Positions 11,563-23,505 of a stretch of DNA of 64,000 nucleotides are shown one piece after another (positions within the stretch are counted from its first letter, which is position 1; each line of letters starts with the position of its first letter). Both the position numbers and the translations under genes were made by a program. The DNA is from Cylindrotheca closterium (lineage: Eukaryota > Bacillariophyta > Bacillariophyceae > Bacillariales > Bacillariaceae). The DNA lies in the NCBI GenBank assembly GCA_933822405.4, contig CAKOGP040001001.1, forward strand, positions 62,001 through 126,000, in the 5' to 3' direction. A model generated the notes under the pieces. It was not told the origin of the DNA. It did not search any database and saw only the letters and a list, made by a program, of their open reading frames with translations.

Positions 11563-14035
11563 ATTTCATAAATGGGGTTGGGTATTTTTGAAAACCGCCG
11601 TATGTTTCGTACCACCTCTACGTGTCGGCAGCTTTCCTCATGAAATTCAAAATATCGTGTAATTTGAATATGACGGAGGGCAGACCATTAGTTGTTAAAT
11701 AAAGCACTCCTAACCCGGATATGTCGCTAGCGTGAGGTTCTGAAGCATTTTGTAATATGTGTCATTGTTTTGCATCGACATCACATCAACTTCAAGCTTG
11801 CAGACAAAAGCCAAGGAACTGCAAAACAAACAAGCAGCACCACAACAGTTGCGACCTAGTGAAATAAACATGACGACATGACAGGCGCCTGAAGCGAGAA
11901 CGGCAGACTGACTCCAGCGCAACAAGCAGCACAACAACAAGCAGAGAATGAATCATCAGCTTCACGCGAGCTGCGACAATACGCCAGCATTTTGGATTCG
12001 GAATCAGGGCTTTTGTTGTGAGAGACATGCAATCGATCGAAAGGTCCTACGGATCGATAGAAGTGCAACCATCCCCCAACTTCGCGCTTGTTGGAAAGTG
12101 GTTTTAACAACTTGATCGCATCATATTGTGATTGAATCGACATCATCCTGGAAAGGTCAATCAAAGCATGAGAGAGCAGTCAAATCTACCAGTTGAGATT
12201 ATCGCTGCGATTCTAGTGAAGTGTACACTTCTCTGAGGCTTGCGACAACTAGCCTGTGCAATTTGCTGAGGATCTGGACCTGAAGCATCAATCGGCTTGT
12301 TGATTGGGTAGAAACATAAAGGGCGAACGCAGAGCTCAATTTCATCGCAAATATACTACATGTGTATGCAACGATCGAGGACCCAATAATCAACCTTTGT
12401 TGGGAAAGATTCAAAGACGACGACAAGCGCAGAATCCCGACTATGGGCTCCGTTGTGAAGCTTTCTACTATCGTATAGAAAAGACGCATGCGGAGTTCTT
12501 TTTCATATTTTTATTCTGATGAGAGAATAGAATACAATAAATGAGGACTCGATTCTGCCAATGTGGGGACAATGACTTCATTCAAACAATTACAAGCGAC
12601 ACTCAAAACCGGATACTGTTGAAGACAAAAATAATAGTCAAACGAGAATCTAGCTAGAAGCTCTAACAATAAGTTTTTACCATGTACGTTTCTACACCTC
12701 ATGTAGTGCTAGTCAATTCCGGTTTGCCAATATACTGTCGCACTCTCTTTGAAGGCTAGAACTTGTTCAACCGGAGCTGCAGTGATTTGGTTAGGTTGCG
12801 TCCATTCTGGAAAAGCAGGTTTGCGGATCAGATCACAAGTGGCTGGTATGGATCGTTTCTAATTTGCTTATCCTTTACTTGATGATCCAGGACCATCCGA
12901 TCTACCGGTAGGACTGGATCTGCCTGATTATTATTCAGCACTCTGGTGTTTGGCGAGTCTCTCATGTCCCCTGAAACTCTCCCCTCATATATTTTGATTT
13001 GCTTTTTGAAAAAAATAGCCTGGATTTGGTTTCAGCGGACGACATGTACACGTACGTAGAAGCAAGGATAAAGTAGAAGCCGGTAGTCGTGTGCTGATTT
13101 GCAAACCCCATTTATCGGATGTGTGCCCGTTATGTCTGCTTCTCCCACCAGTTGCAGACCCTACCTTGTACACTTTTAGGTCTGCAAATAGTGGGGAATG
13201 ACACGGCCCACAGAACAGGCCCAAGGTATTGGGACTGTAGAAGCTCCTTCGGTTGGGTACAGAACTAGACCTTAGTCAAAAGGTCCATGAAAGCACTTTC
13301 AAGTGCCTCTATACTAGACATCCACAATTTTCTCTGTGACTCTTCTGTGAAGGTTGGGTTACTATTCGAATAGCCAAAGGCTTTTGCTGAAGAGATACAC
13401 TCTGCAGAGTGACAGCAAACCATTGCTATTACATTTGCTACGTATTTGACTTTGTTGTTGCATCTTGATTGAAGCGTTTCAAGTGAAAATACAGCACTAT
13501 GACTTCTCTTGCAACTGACTCACCATTTACCTACATTGAAAATGATTTGAAAATGATTTGAAAATGATAGGGACATTCTCACTGAGATTGTATTCCATCT
13601 TCCTGGCCAAGATGGTGGAGAACGCAAAGCCAAGGTTCCACCTTGGAAAAGGCAGCAATTTGGAACCTTTTTGCAGGATGTACCGGTACACCTCATTTAC
13701 ATTTAAAACCGTGCATAATTCGATACTTTGATTTTACTTTAAAAGGGCATGAAAATACGTATTTTCATAAAGAAAAAATGGAGGATCAAGGTTGAATTTG
13801 GTACCTCAGAAATGCGAAAAAGTACGAATGCGAAAAGTGTATCATAAGTGCGTTGGGAGTTGTGAGGTACGGATATGATATAGAGGTCGCGCATCCGCGT
13901 ATCAACCAGATGTGCGTGCTGCCTCCTATACCGGTACTCATCATATATCCCCTCGAGTGTTTTGAACAGTTCATTGTACCTATCAAAATAGATACAGATA
14001 GTACCGTGCATTCAACTGAATATCAAAAGTGCTTC
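11563..14035. other. Non-coding stretch upstream of two genes
   Basis: This holds the 5' flanks of the minus-strand fusion gene and the plus-strand ATPase gene. No open frame here looks coding on either strand. Features seen are TACCGGTA-type palindromes near 12904, 13681 and 13928 and a short tandem repeat with a 12-base period (GATTTGAAAAT) near 13528-13570. The ATPase frame is open upstream to 13853 without a convincing start. Confidence 0.5.
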
Positions 14036-17000
14036 ATGGATCAGCATAAACGCAACTCGCCAGTGTCGTTCCGGCTACGCAGACAGCCCAATCATGAAAG
14101 CAGCCGTGACATTTTGAATAACAGTAAGGATACCACTACTATGCGACGTTCCACATCCATGTCAATAAGGTCGGCAGCGAGCAGCGACAGTGGGACCTTT
14201 ACGGTTGATTCCAGTGAACGACGGAGCACTAAATCGTCTCGAGATATGTTGGCAACAAGCGAACACAATAACTCTTCAGTGTTCAAGGCTCCCACGTTTA
14301 ATCCAAGAATACAAGAACTTACCATCAATAAACTCAAATATGATGCTGTCGGACTGGTTGGCCGAGACAAGGAGGTGAAGATACTCGAAGAACGCTGCGA
14401 TCGAGCGCTAAACGATACGATAAAAGAATTAATCGTCATCAAAGGAACGAGCGGACTGGGGAAGAGTTCACTTACAAAAACAGTCGAAGAACAAATATCA
14501 AGCAGCGACAAAGGAATCGTTGGAAGGGGGAAATTCAACCTAGAAAGTGGCACGCAGCCATACTCTGGCCTGGTAGATGCGTTGAATCAGCTCTATCGGG
14601 ACGCATTAATCGCGACTGGGGAAACAGAACAAATGAAGAAACAGCTAGCGTTGGAATTAGGAGATGACAGGACTCTTTTGGCGGCATTGATTCCAGCTTT
14701 AGAGACATTGGCACCGGCAGAATTCCTTTTGGCTCAAAGAAGTGTCCTCGTGCAAGAACTGTACAATCCGGATGCCGAGCAAGCCAAATGGAAGAATGCC
14801 TTCAAGGTTTTCATTCGTGTATTGTGCCAGCACTGTTCACACCTAGTCATTATTCTGGATGATTTGCAGTGGGCAGATCGATCATCATTGGGTGTCATTG
14901 AAGATTTGCTGTCGGATCCATTCAATAAAGAATCACTGATGATCATTGGCACTGTTCGATCGGACGCCATTGATTCGCTGGATGCCCTGTCGACTGTGTT
15001 GCAAAATCTGGAAAAGAAGAAAAAGAAGGGCCAATTTGACTTGACCCATATAGAGCCAAAGAATTTAGATGTGGATGGTGTACACGAAATTATCATGGCA
15101 TTGTTGGGAATGGACGACAAAGATGCCACGCGGGGATTGGCTCAGATATGTTTCAAGCGGACTGTTGGGAACCCAAACTTTGTGGTGCAGTTCATTGCCA
15201 TGTTGGAAGAAGAACAATTGATATCGTTTAATTTGGGACTGCTAAAGTGGGTCTGGGACGACAGGGCGATTGAAGATGGGACCATGTCTACGGCAAACGT
15301 AGTCGACTTGCTGCAACTTCGAATGAAGAAACTGTCTTCGGATATGCGGTTGCTGATGCAGTATGCTGCCTGTCTTGGATCAACATTTGACCCATCCGTC
15401 CTTGCTCTGTTATGGGAAAAGCATGGGTCAAGTACCAGAGGCGCGACAGAGGAGGACCCTACAATGGCGCTACTTGCAAAACTCGAAGAAGGTAATTTTA
15501 TAGAACGCGACGAAGACTACTACAGATGGGTACACGACAAGGTTCAAGAAGCAGCCCTGGAAATGGAAGAAAGCAGACGATCATCATTCTATTTTGAAGT
15601 TGGACTCGCTTTGCTCAACGATCTTCCTGACGACAAGCTTGAACTCTTGCTGTTTGTCGTCACGAATCTCATCAACAAGTCGAATGTTCATGGACGTCTG
15701 GAATTTGCGCAACTCAACCTGAGGGCGGCCGAGAAAGCGCAACGTCTGTCTGCATTTTATAATGGGGCTGCATACGCAACTAGGGCCATCGAAATGTTAC
15801 CCAGCGGAAGGTGGAACGAGCATCGCGAATTGGCTCTGAACGCATATACCATGGGGGCAGAGATGGAAGTGGCAACTGGGAATGTTGATATCGCCCAAGA
15901 GTACTGCAATGTGATTTTGAATCGAGACGACTACACGGCAATGGAAAAGTTCCGTTTGTACATGGTGAAGACTAATATACTGTGTTTTGTGACAGTTAGA
16001 TATCAAGAGGCCATTGATTTCAGCCTTGAGGTTCTGAAAGAGTTCGATTGCAAACTTGTTCAGAGTCGCCTCCTCCTTCCAGTACATGCGATCCGATCGG
16101 TACAAAGGACGATAAAACTTGCGAAAAAGACCACCAAGGCAGACTACCAGGCTTTGAAGCCTTCCGATAATGTCAAACTTGAGGCAACCATGACAATATT
16201 GGGACGAATGACCTATGCTTGTGTCCAGTCAGCGAGCCCGCTCCTTTTTGCTTTGGCGACGACAAAGTTGGTGACGACTACCTTAGAGCACGGTTTGTTT
16301 TCGTTCTCGGGAGCTGCCCAATGTCTGTTGGGTATGGTCAGCTTGGAGGCGTTCGGCGATGTGGAATCTGCGACTTACTTTGCCGAGACAGGCTCTTTGA
16401 TGCAAAAGTCCATACTATCGACACACTTTGTAGCTTCGACAGTGTTTATATCTCATCATCTTATTTTACCATGGTCGTCTCCATTGGCCAGTTGTCGACC
16501 AAAGCTTATTGACGGATACACGGAAGGCATGAGAACTGGCAATCTTTCGGATGGCATTTGGTGCTTGATGTCCCATACTCTCTTCATGCCATTACGAATG
16601 GGAATGCGTTTGCAGACAATCGATGCCAATATGCAAATGCATCTTCGGGTAATTGACGATCTGAAACAATCCAATCACTCCGACTTCATTCGACTTTTGT
16701 TGCAAACAGTGTTGGATCTTATGGGAGCCTCGGACCAAACGTCAATGATGAGCATCAATACCATGTCTAGTCACGAGGGCGATGCGAAAGCGAAGAATTT
16801 GCCGGCTATGAAGTCTCTTAGCAATTATATTTCGATGGTATACTTTGGGGATTATGAGGAAGCAGCGAGGCTTTCTATAGCAAAGGGAGGGGTCTTCCAG
16901 AAGTATTTTAGAATGGATTCAATGGGGGCGTACGAATCATTCTTGAGGGGAGTGGCGCTATTCGCAATGGCGAGGAAAACTAAGAAGCGAAGATACCGCA

Positions 17001-17338
17001 ATCCTGCAGGTAAAATCCTCAAGCATATCGCAAAGCTAAGAAAGCAAGGAAACCCAAACGTCCAACCGTATTTTACACTACTAAGTGCAGAACAAGCAGC
17101 TTTGAACAAGGACACGGGACGGGCCAAGAAGTTGTATCAGGAAACCATCGTGTATGCTGCCAAAACGGGACAACTGAATCACGCTGCTCTCTCCAATGAA
17201 CGATACTCTGACTTTTTGTTGAACGAGCTCCACGATCAACAAGAAGCAAAGTATCGAATGGATGAAGCTATACGCTTCTACGAGGACTGGGGCGCGTATG
17301 CCAAGGCTGATGGGCTGAAAGAATCAAGAATTTTTTAA
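14036..17338 (+). CDS. STAND/AAA_16-type ATPase with TPR-like helical C-terminus
   Basis: About 1100 residues from the ATG at 14036. The open frame reaches further upstream (13853), but that part lacks family character and an ATG at 13913 is the only other choice. The first 90 residues are Ser/Arg-rich and probably disordered. The NTPase follows: VGRDKEV, Walker A GTSGLGKSS at 137-145 and Walker B IILDDLQWAD with Asp275/Asp276. A YYRWVHDKVQEAAL motif near residue 500 and about 600 residues of TPR-like helices complete it. This matches the ATPase core of bacterial sensor serine/threonine kinase-histidine kinase proteins (AAA_16, COG3899 type) but lacks the kinase, GAF and histidine-kinase ends. 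It is the intact paralogue of the gene cut by the left edge. An ATP-driven switch or signalling hub is inferred; partners are unknown. Confidence 0.85.
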   Translation: MDQHKRNSPVSFRLRRQPNHESSRDILNNSKDTTTMRRSTSMSIRSAASSDSGTFTVDSSERRSTKSSRDMLATSEHNNSSVFKAPTFNPRIQELTINKLKYDAVGLVGRDKEVKILEERCDRALNDTIKELIVIKGTSGLGKSSLTKTVEEQISSSDKGIVGRGKFNLESGTQPYSGLVDALNQLYRDALIATGETEQMKKQLALELGDDRTLLAALIPALETLAPAEFLLAQRSVLVQELYNPDAEQAKWKNAFKVFIRVLCQHCSHLVIILDDLQWADRSSLGVIEDLLSDPFNKESLMIIGTVRSDAIDSLDALSTVLQNLEKKKKKGQFDLTHIEPKNLDVDGVHEIIMALLGMDDKDATRGLAQICFKRTVGNPNFVVQFIAMLEEEQLISFNLGLLKWVWDDRAIEDGTMSTANVVDLLQLRMKKLSSDMRLLMQYAACLGSTFDPSVLALLWEKHGSSTRGATEEDPTMALLAKLEEGNFIERDEDYYRWVHDKVQEAALEMEESRRSSFYFEVGLALLNDLPDDKLELLLFVVTNLINKSNVHGRLEFAQLNLRAAEKAQRLSAFYNGAAYATRAIEMLPSGRWNEHRELALNAYTMGAEMEVATGNVDIAQEYCNVILNRDDYTAMEKFRLYMVKTNILCFVTVRYQEAIDFSLEVLKEFDCKLVQSRLLLPVHAIRSVQRTIKLAKKTTKADYQALKPSDNVKLEATMTILGRMTYACVQSASPLLFALATTKLVTTTLEHGLFSFSGAAQCLLGMVSLEAFGDVESATYFAETGSLMQKSILSTHFVASTVFISHHLILPWSSPLASCRPKLIDGYTEGMRTGNLSDGIWCLMSHTLFMPLRMGMRLQTIDANMQMHLRVIDDLKQSNHSDFIRLLLQTVLDLMGASDQTSMMSINTMSSHEGDAKAKNLPAMKSLSNYISMVYFGDYEEAARLSIAKGGVFQKYFRMDSMGAYESFLRGVALFAMARKTKKRRYRNPAGKILKHIAKLRKQGNPNVQPYFTLLSAEQAALNKDTGRAKKLYQETIVYAAKTGQLNHAALSNERYSDFLLNELHDQQEAKYRMDEAIRFYEDWGAYAKADGLKESRIF

Positions 17339-17627
17339 CTTCGTTTCATTTTCAGAAGCTGATCATACAAGTATGTTTGGGCCAGCATCGCGTGAAACCA
17401 AGAAGATTTGGTCTAAGCTCTTCTGCACCCGCCTACATGCACGTGCCGCAAAGTTTTTTTTAATGCATAGTAAAGGCAACTCCGATGCAACAACAGCGCC
17501 TCGGCCTTCCAATGCTGAAGGCCTTGCGCTCGTATTGCACATAGCTTCAGACACCATGATGATCTTAAAATCAGCTAATTATTGCCGTATCTTTGTGGGT
17601 ATAGTAGCTAGTTGTTGTATGTTGTGG

Positions 17628-18904
17628 CTAGTTGCCGCTTTCCAGAATCAAGTTCAAAGCAAGATCACTGGCTCCTGTTCCACTTCCAGAGGAAGCGGAT
17701 TCAAGTTTGTAAGTCTCTGTAAAGCGATCCGTGTGTTTCTCAATGACTGCTTCCATCGTTTTGGAGGCAAGGGAAGGGAGGTAGGCATGCCGGACCGCCA
17801 AGGCCATTTCGATATCATTGTCATCGTCGCATAGGCAAATGGCATGGTTTGACAAGATTTCGGATTTCGGAACGTCGGGGAAGAACTTTTCTCCAAGGTA
17901 TTGACAACTGCAAAATTTGATAATTGTTAGAAACTGGCACTTTGTACGCAAACATCATTTCACCTCAAAACATACCAATTCTTCTTTCCACTGATGGCAG
18001 GGTAGATATCAATGCAACTCAAGTTGACGCTTGTGGCTAGGCCATTTTTCGCCAAGACTTTTTTGTTGATGAGTCGTTGAAAGTCTTTGTCAGATATTTG
18101 AGTTTGCTTCATCTTGTTCAATCGAAAACAAGATGAATATCCCCGAATGTCAATTACATAGCCCTTCTTTTGCAAGTCACGAGCATAGTCCCATAGTCCC
18201 CCAACCCGATTCTCCGCAGGTGTAGACTCAAAAGATTCTATGTTTTCAAAGGAGGAGCCGTCGAGATCAAACTCCCCTGTATATTTTTCCATTTCTCGTC
18301 TCCAATCCATATCTTCCACAATACCAAAGGGTTTTAGATCTTCTTTTGTGGCACCTTCAAAAGTCTTGGGGTCGACTTGGAAGCATCCCTCCGTCAATTT
18401 GTCAGTAGGATAAAAGATGCGACCACCTGCTTCCGAGCAATAGGCATCCGCTTTGGGTAGGTAAGGAAGCCGATTCAGCAATGTAGTCGTTCGCATCCCA
18501 CTGACGAGGACAAACTTTTTGCCTTGTGTTCGCAGATCTTGCGTCAGCTTGAGCGTTTCGGAGGAGACAACGCCTCGCATACCCGTGGACGAGGGCGGTA
18601 GCTTCAACAAACTCTCATCATTGTCTGGAAGGTATTCTGGATAATGAATCAGCGTCCCATCCAGATCCGAAAATACCAACAACGTAGCAGGATCATCGAC
18701 CTTACTGTTACTGACATTGTCAATAATATTATTGTGGTTGGATGATGCTTGTGCCATTGTTGTTGTCAAAGATAGTATCACGATTGAAATCAATAGTTTT
18801 GATAATTGTGATATTATTGTTGTGCTAGAACTCTTATTATGATGATCACGAGGCGGCATGGAAGATGTTGGAAACCACTTCGACGTTATTGTCACGACCG
18901 TCAT
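17628..18904 (-). CDS. HAD-superfamily phosphatase, sucrose-phosphate-phosphatase-like (two exons)
   Basis: Exon 1 runs 17976-18904 and exon 2 17628-17907, with a 68-nt intron (GTATGT at 17975, TTTGCAG at 17908). Splicing joins SGKKN to CCQYLGEKF and gives 402 residues. Motif I is FSDLDGTL (Asp80 and Asp82), motif II is the Ser in VLVSGMR, the motif III lysine lies in SGKKN, and motif IV is DDDND. All four HAD motifs are present, and the cap arrangement fits the Cof/sucrose-phosphate-phosphatase class (Mg-dependent, Asp nucleophile). An N-terminal hydrophobic stretch before TTTMAQASS suggests a signal peptide or membrane anchor. The start could also be the ATG at 18859. The exact sugar-phosphate substrate cannot be told from sequence. 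Confidence 0.8.
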
Positions 18905-19916
18905 TATGGGCAAACGTGTACAAGTGAATGTGCCACTCGTCAAATTTTCAAAACTGCTTCATCAGCATCAGAGCGGCTGGCGCATATAACACTTGCGTGG
19001 TGGTTTGACGACTAGGACGACTAACTACTGACAAATGAAAAATGGAGAAAAGCTCATCATCTACCGGTATAGATATGCAACAAGAACCCTCGCATCTCTC
19101 GCCCTTGAATGCTTTGGCACGGCTTTAGGACCTTTGATTGAAGGCTTTTCGTCGACATAGTATGCATAAGAGAGGAGTCTACACCGACAATATTTGGTGA
19201 TGTGTCTCGTGTGTAGTGAAACTAGCGAAACAATTGTGAATGCCACCATTTGTGACAGAATGGACAATGATTGAATGCATGCGGATTCAGATTCTGTGAC
19301 GAACAACACCACACAAAAATTGGACAAATGCAAACATTACTGAAGAATTGGTTGAAGTTAATACTGAATCAGCTCTGTGGGACATTTATGTCGATCCGTA
19401 CTGTAGTCTGATGACTGTAGAAGTCTAACAACCCTTGTGCTACGGTTGAACTGATTCGAATGTCCAATCGGACTCTGGAAATGACCCTGGACTGGTTGTA
19501 AGTACTGTGGCACTAGCATATGCTTCTTTCAACGATCCTCACGATTGATAGTACTACCACTACAATCAGAATCCTGAACGGACGCTCAGCATGCCGTTGT
19601 GTTCTTTTTGATGTGATTCGGGTTCAGGCCTACAATAGAATAAGTCAATGACCACACAAGGTTGTGCCTTAGGGAACTTTATTCCTGGATTACCGTTTGA
19701 AGCACTATACAAGAATGTTGTGACTTCTTTGTTATCTTGTTGGTGACTCTTCTATAGTGCCACAATTCTGGGTTCGGTTCGGGCATAAGATTGGACCCGA
19801 ACAGTTAGACCGGTCATATTCCTGATCACCACAAGATGCTATTGTTAGGTCTTCTTGGACCTTGATCCTGCCCACTTTTTTGCTTGAAAAAGGGAAAAAA
19901 GGGAAAACAACTCACG
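18905..19916. other. Region between divergent genes, no gene seen
   Basis: This lies between the start of the HAD phosphatase gene (minus) and the start of the propeller/VWD gene (plus), so it should hold both promoters. No clear TATA or initiator element could be assigned. One TACCGGTA palindrome is present at about 19063. Confidence 0.45.
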
Positions 19917-22146
19917 ATGAAATGTACGATGATAATGATTATTTTAACGCTACTGCTATCGACGGCGGTGGAAGCTGGGAAATTACGAACTGCCAATCAA
20001 GTGAAGAGTACAACACATGCTAATCTTCGCAAGACTACAAAACGAAACAAGATTGCAGTGGCCAAACCTTCCACTCCTGTGGATCGTAGAAGGGGCTCTC
20101 GCTCTACAAAGAGGAAGCTCAAGAGCAAGGAGATTTGGCATTCACTAGGCCAGGGAGGTGATGGCGTTGCAGCTGGCAACGTTGGATGGTCCCTCTCCTT
20201 GTCCAGCGACGGGCATACAGTCGCAGCTGCCACTCAGTTCAAAGCCAACGCCAAGTTTGGTCACGTGGACGTCCTTGGCTGGAACGGAACCGCTTGGAAT
20301 CGGGTTGGCAACCGGATAGAAGGGGATCCCATGTCAACTGTAGAGTCGGTATCTCTTTCCGGCGACGGAAGACGAGTTGCCATTGGAGAACCAGCCTCCA
20401 ACGACTTTCTTGGTTGTGTCCGAGTTTTCAATTTGAATGATGACACTTGGTTCCAAATGGGTGAATCGATTCGAATCGATGGCGGCGAGGTGCCGACTCG
20501 TCAATTGGTCTCGCTTTCTAGCGCGGGAAATGTGCTAGCGGTTGGTGCACCTGGTGTAAGCACTTTGCATCGCAATGGTCAAGTTCGTGCCTTCTCATGG
20601 AATGGATACGATTGGCGTCCATTGGGCCAGCCAATTGAAGGAAAGCACGATCACGATCAATATGGTTGGTCCCTCGCTCTTTCCGCCGATGGACAAATAC
20701 TTGCAACCGGAGGGTACAACGCCGTCAACGAATCGGCAAATGTCGGTGTTTATGAATTGACTGATAACCTCTGGGTCCAAATGGGATCCGACTTCCAAGC
20801 AGCCATGACATCCGATTCCTACACAGTGAACTATCTTTCTCTCTCCAGTGATGGAAAGACATTTGCACTCGGAGAACCAGGAGATCCTACCAAGGGCCAA
20901 TATGCTGGACGTGCCCGTGTCTTCCATTTTGAGCATGAACGCTGGGCTCAAATTGGGCAGGACATCTTCACAGAGTCTAAAGGGAACCAAGATTCTGGTC
21001 AATTTGGATACTCCATATCACTTTCCAGCCCGGGGAATATGTTGGCAGTCGGGGGTCCTACTCATGCGTCAAACCCTCGTACTGTTGCCTCTGGCCGGGC
21101 CGTCATTTTCAAATGGAGCGGTTCTGCCTGGACTCAGATTGGACAAGCCTTTGATGGGAGTGACGACTATCAGCATCTTGGATGGTCTGTTGCCCTTTCC
21201 GATGATGGCAATACTTTTGCCATTGGAGAATCGTTCGCTCGTGGTATTGGCCATGTGAAAGTCTACCAGATTCCAATTTCAGCTACAAGTGTCGGCAGCC
21301 AAGGAGATTTACATTGTGAGTACTCGCGCTTGACATGTAGTCCTGCGATACTCCTTGCGTCCTACATGCTAATACGACACTTGCGCACCGAACTTCATAG
21401 ACAAGACATGGAAGGGCGACCGCTACCAGCATCATGGGCAATGCGATATGCTGTTCATCAAGGATGATAACTTTGCCAATGGCCGAGGTTTGCAAGTTCA
21501 AACTAGAACGAAGAATGTTCGTTTCTGGAGTTTCAACCGTGCGGCTGCCATTCAGATTGGAAATGATACACTCGAGATTGAAGGCACCATCGAACCCAAT
21601 CAAGGGGGCGAGGGAAATCGCTACTGGATCAATGGAGTATACCAGGGTCCCTTGAAGACTCTTGGTGGTTTCCCCGTCAAGAATCAAATCCGATACCGCA
21701 CGAGACGCAATTTTATTGTTGACTTGGATTCGGTCTATCCTAGTCAGAAGATCGTCTTATCCACTTGGAAAGGGTTCGTCCGAGTGGATATACAGAACGG
21801 TACCTATGAGTCCTTTGGCAAATCTGTTGGAATGTTGGGAGACTTTACCACTGGCAAGACCTTGGCCCGTGACGGATCTACTGAAATGCATGCCTTTTTC
21901 GAGTTTGGAAGCGAATGGCAAGTCTTGCCAACGGAAGGAATGCTCTTCCACAATTTGGCTGAGCCACAATTCCCGAAAACCTGCATCCTTCTCGACAATC
22001 CTCGAGGCAACTTTCATCGTCGTCTGCTTGAGGAAGTGGAAGCAGAAGATGCTTGTTCCGAGATTTTGGATGAAGACGATTTCATTGATTGCATCTACGA
22101 GACTGTTCCGACGCAAGAGTTGGACATTGTGGCAGCAGACACATAA
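19917..22146 (+). CDS. Secreted beta-propeller (FG-GAP/Kelch-like repeats) protein with VWD-like C-terminal domain (two exons)
   Basis: Exon 1 is 19917-21315 and exon 2 is 21401-22146; the 85-nt intron has GTGAGT and TTCATAG borders and splicing yields 714 residues. The ATG at 19917 precedes a clean signal peptide ending near STAVEA. A Lys/Arg-rich linker follows, then about seven repeats of roughly 50-55 residues with the pattern W-x-LSLSxDGxxxAxG...G-x-V-x-V-F-x-x-x-x-x-W-x-Q-x-G (for example WSLALSADGQILATGG), which fits a beta-propeller. The second exon completes a domain starting KTWKGDRYQHHGQCD that resembles a von Willebrand type D-like module found in many secreted diatom proteins. 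An extracellular adhesive or matrix role is inferred. Confidence 0.8.
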
Positions 22147-22340
22147 AATGGAGCAGTCAATAGCTTTGGTATGTTTTTTTTTGTATGCTACCGGTACATA
22201 CCAACTTGATTCGTATTAGAGAAATTGCCTTTACTTGATTCGTATTACGATACTATCTTTGCATAGAATTGCTATAATACTTCTATGGGGACCATTGCAA
22301 ATAGTCCCATCTATTTTGGAATCTTGATTGCTAGATTCAT

Positions 22341-23339
22341 TCATCTCGCACTTGACTGACTGAAATTGTAACTACCCGATTCGATGGATTCCACCAACGC
22401 ACCAAAGTCTCCGTCGCTGACGTCTTGGTGGCCTCGCTTCAATTTATCAAAATACTTTTGGGCATGGGAACGAACTTGAGAGGTGGATCGAGTGGGTATC
22501 GTGCTGGCAATCTTGGTCCATTTCCTACCGAATTTGTCAAGGGCTTCCAAAAATGCTTCGTGTTCAGCATCCGTCCAGTGGCCACATCCTTCCTTGAATT
22601 TGCGCCTTTGTTTCTTGTTTGGCGTATTGGCTTGGGATGAGCTATGAATGCTATGTTCTTCCTCTTTGGAAACGACGCGGCAAATTTCAGCCAAACTTTC
22701 CAAGCCCGAGAATGGTCCAGCAGGCGTTGAAGGAGAATTGCCACCGTTCATTGGAACGGAAACATGTTCTTGGTAATAACTTTGTGTTTCGTATGGCTGG
22801 GACGATCCTTGGTCGTTGGAAATCACAGATTCGTGACTTGGCTGCACTTTAGCACCTCGCCGGGAGGAGGTCGATGCCACGTTCCAATCGAACCCAATCG
22901 ATTCGAGTTCGGCAATTTGTTCTGGCGTCAGGGTGGTTTTCTCACCGGCCTGGTATTGTCGGTACTTTTGCCGCATGCCATTGGTCCAAGATTTCAAAGT
23001 GGGATTATGGGCGTAGGGACAGGGGAGATTGCAATGGCCATGGCGCTTTCGAAACTCTTTCATTTCTTTGATTCGTGTTTGAAAGACATCGTCACGATTG
23101 GCACTCCATCCTTCCCAACCAAAGCCGAGGTCGTCAAGCTCCTTTACGCGCTCATCTGTCAAGCTTGTCCTTTTCCCAGCTCGACGAAGTTTGTAGAGTC
23201 CTCGAACTCTTCGAATCCAATAGGACAATCGAATGTAGTCTTTTTGGGTGCGCCGCACATTGCAATGACCAAACTTTTCTTTAAATTTCTTGAGTTCTTT
23301 GATGTGGCTTGCCCAGCCATTATCATATTGTTTGGGCAT
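22341..23339 (-). CDS. Regulator with two helicase-associated (HA) domains and a SHAQKYF-type Myb domain
   Basis: A single-exon, 332-residue protein from the ATG at 23339. Two HA domains come first (about 8-72, with FKEKFGHCNVRR; about 82-150, with FRKRHGHCNLPCPYAHNP and ending LESIGFDW). A Ser/Gln-rich linker leads to a Myb/SANT repeat at about 250-298 with HWTDAEHEAFLEALDKFG and TSQVRSHAQKYF, the signature of one-repeat CCA1/REVEILLE-like Myb proteins that bind evening-element-like DNA in plants. HA domains are thought to bind nucleic acid and in bacteria sit at the end of large helicases; here there is no helicase. The combination suggests a DNA-binding transcription regulator in the nucleus. 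Confidence 0.85.
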   Translation of the reverse strand: MPKQYDNGWASHIKELKKFKEKFGHCNVRRTQKDYIRLSYWIRRVRGLYKLRRAGKRTSLTDERVKELDDLGFGWEGWSANRDDVFQTRIKEMKEFRKRHGHCNLPCPYAHNPTLKSWTNGMRQKYRQYQAGEKTTLTPEQIAELESIGFDWNVASTSSRRGAKVQPSHESVISNDQGSSQPYETQSYYQEHVSVPMNGGNSPSTPAGPFSGLESLAEICRVVSKEEEHSIHSSSQANTPNKKQRRKFKEGCGHWTDAEHEAFLEALDKFGRKWTKIASTIPTRSTSQVRSHAQKYFDKLKRGHQDVSDGDFGALVESIESGSYNFSQSSAR

Positions 23340-23505
23340 AATCACGCACACAAGGTCGAACTAGGAGGCGAATGTTGCTTATGATATTGATGGGACAATG
23401 CTCTCTGCAGGAACAATTGTGGTTTCAGGTTTTGAGGCGAAGGTGGAGTGTTAGTCGTGTTATAGCCTTTGGATTGAGTGCAACAATGTCAACACTCAAG
23501 AGCTC

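Noticed and set aside
13853..14035. Extending the ATPase gene start upstream to 13853
   Set aside because: The first codon there is TTG, and the added residues are hydrophobic and atypical before a disordered N-terminus; ATG 14036 is a better start.
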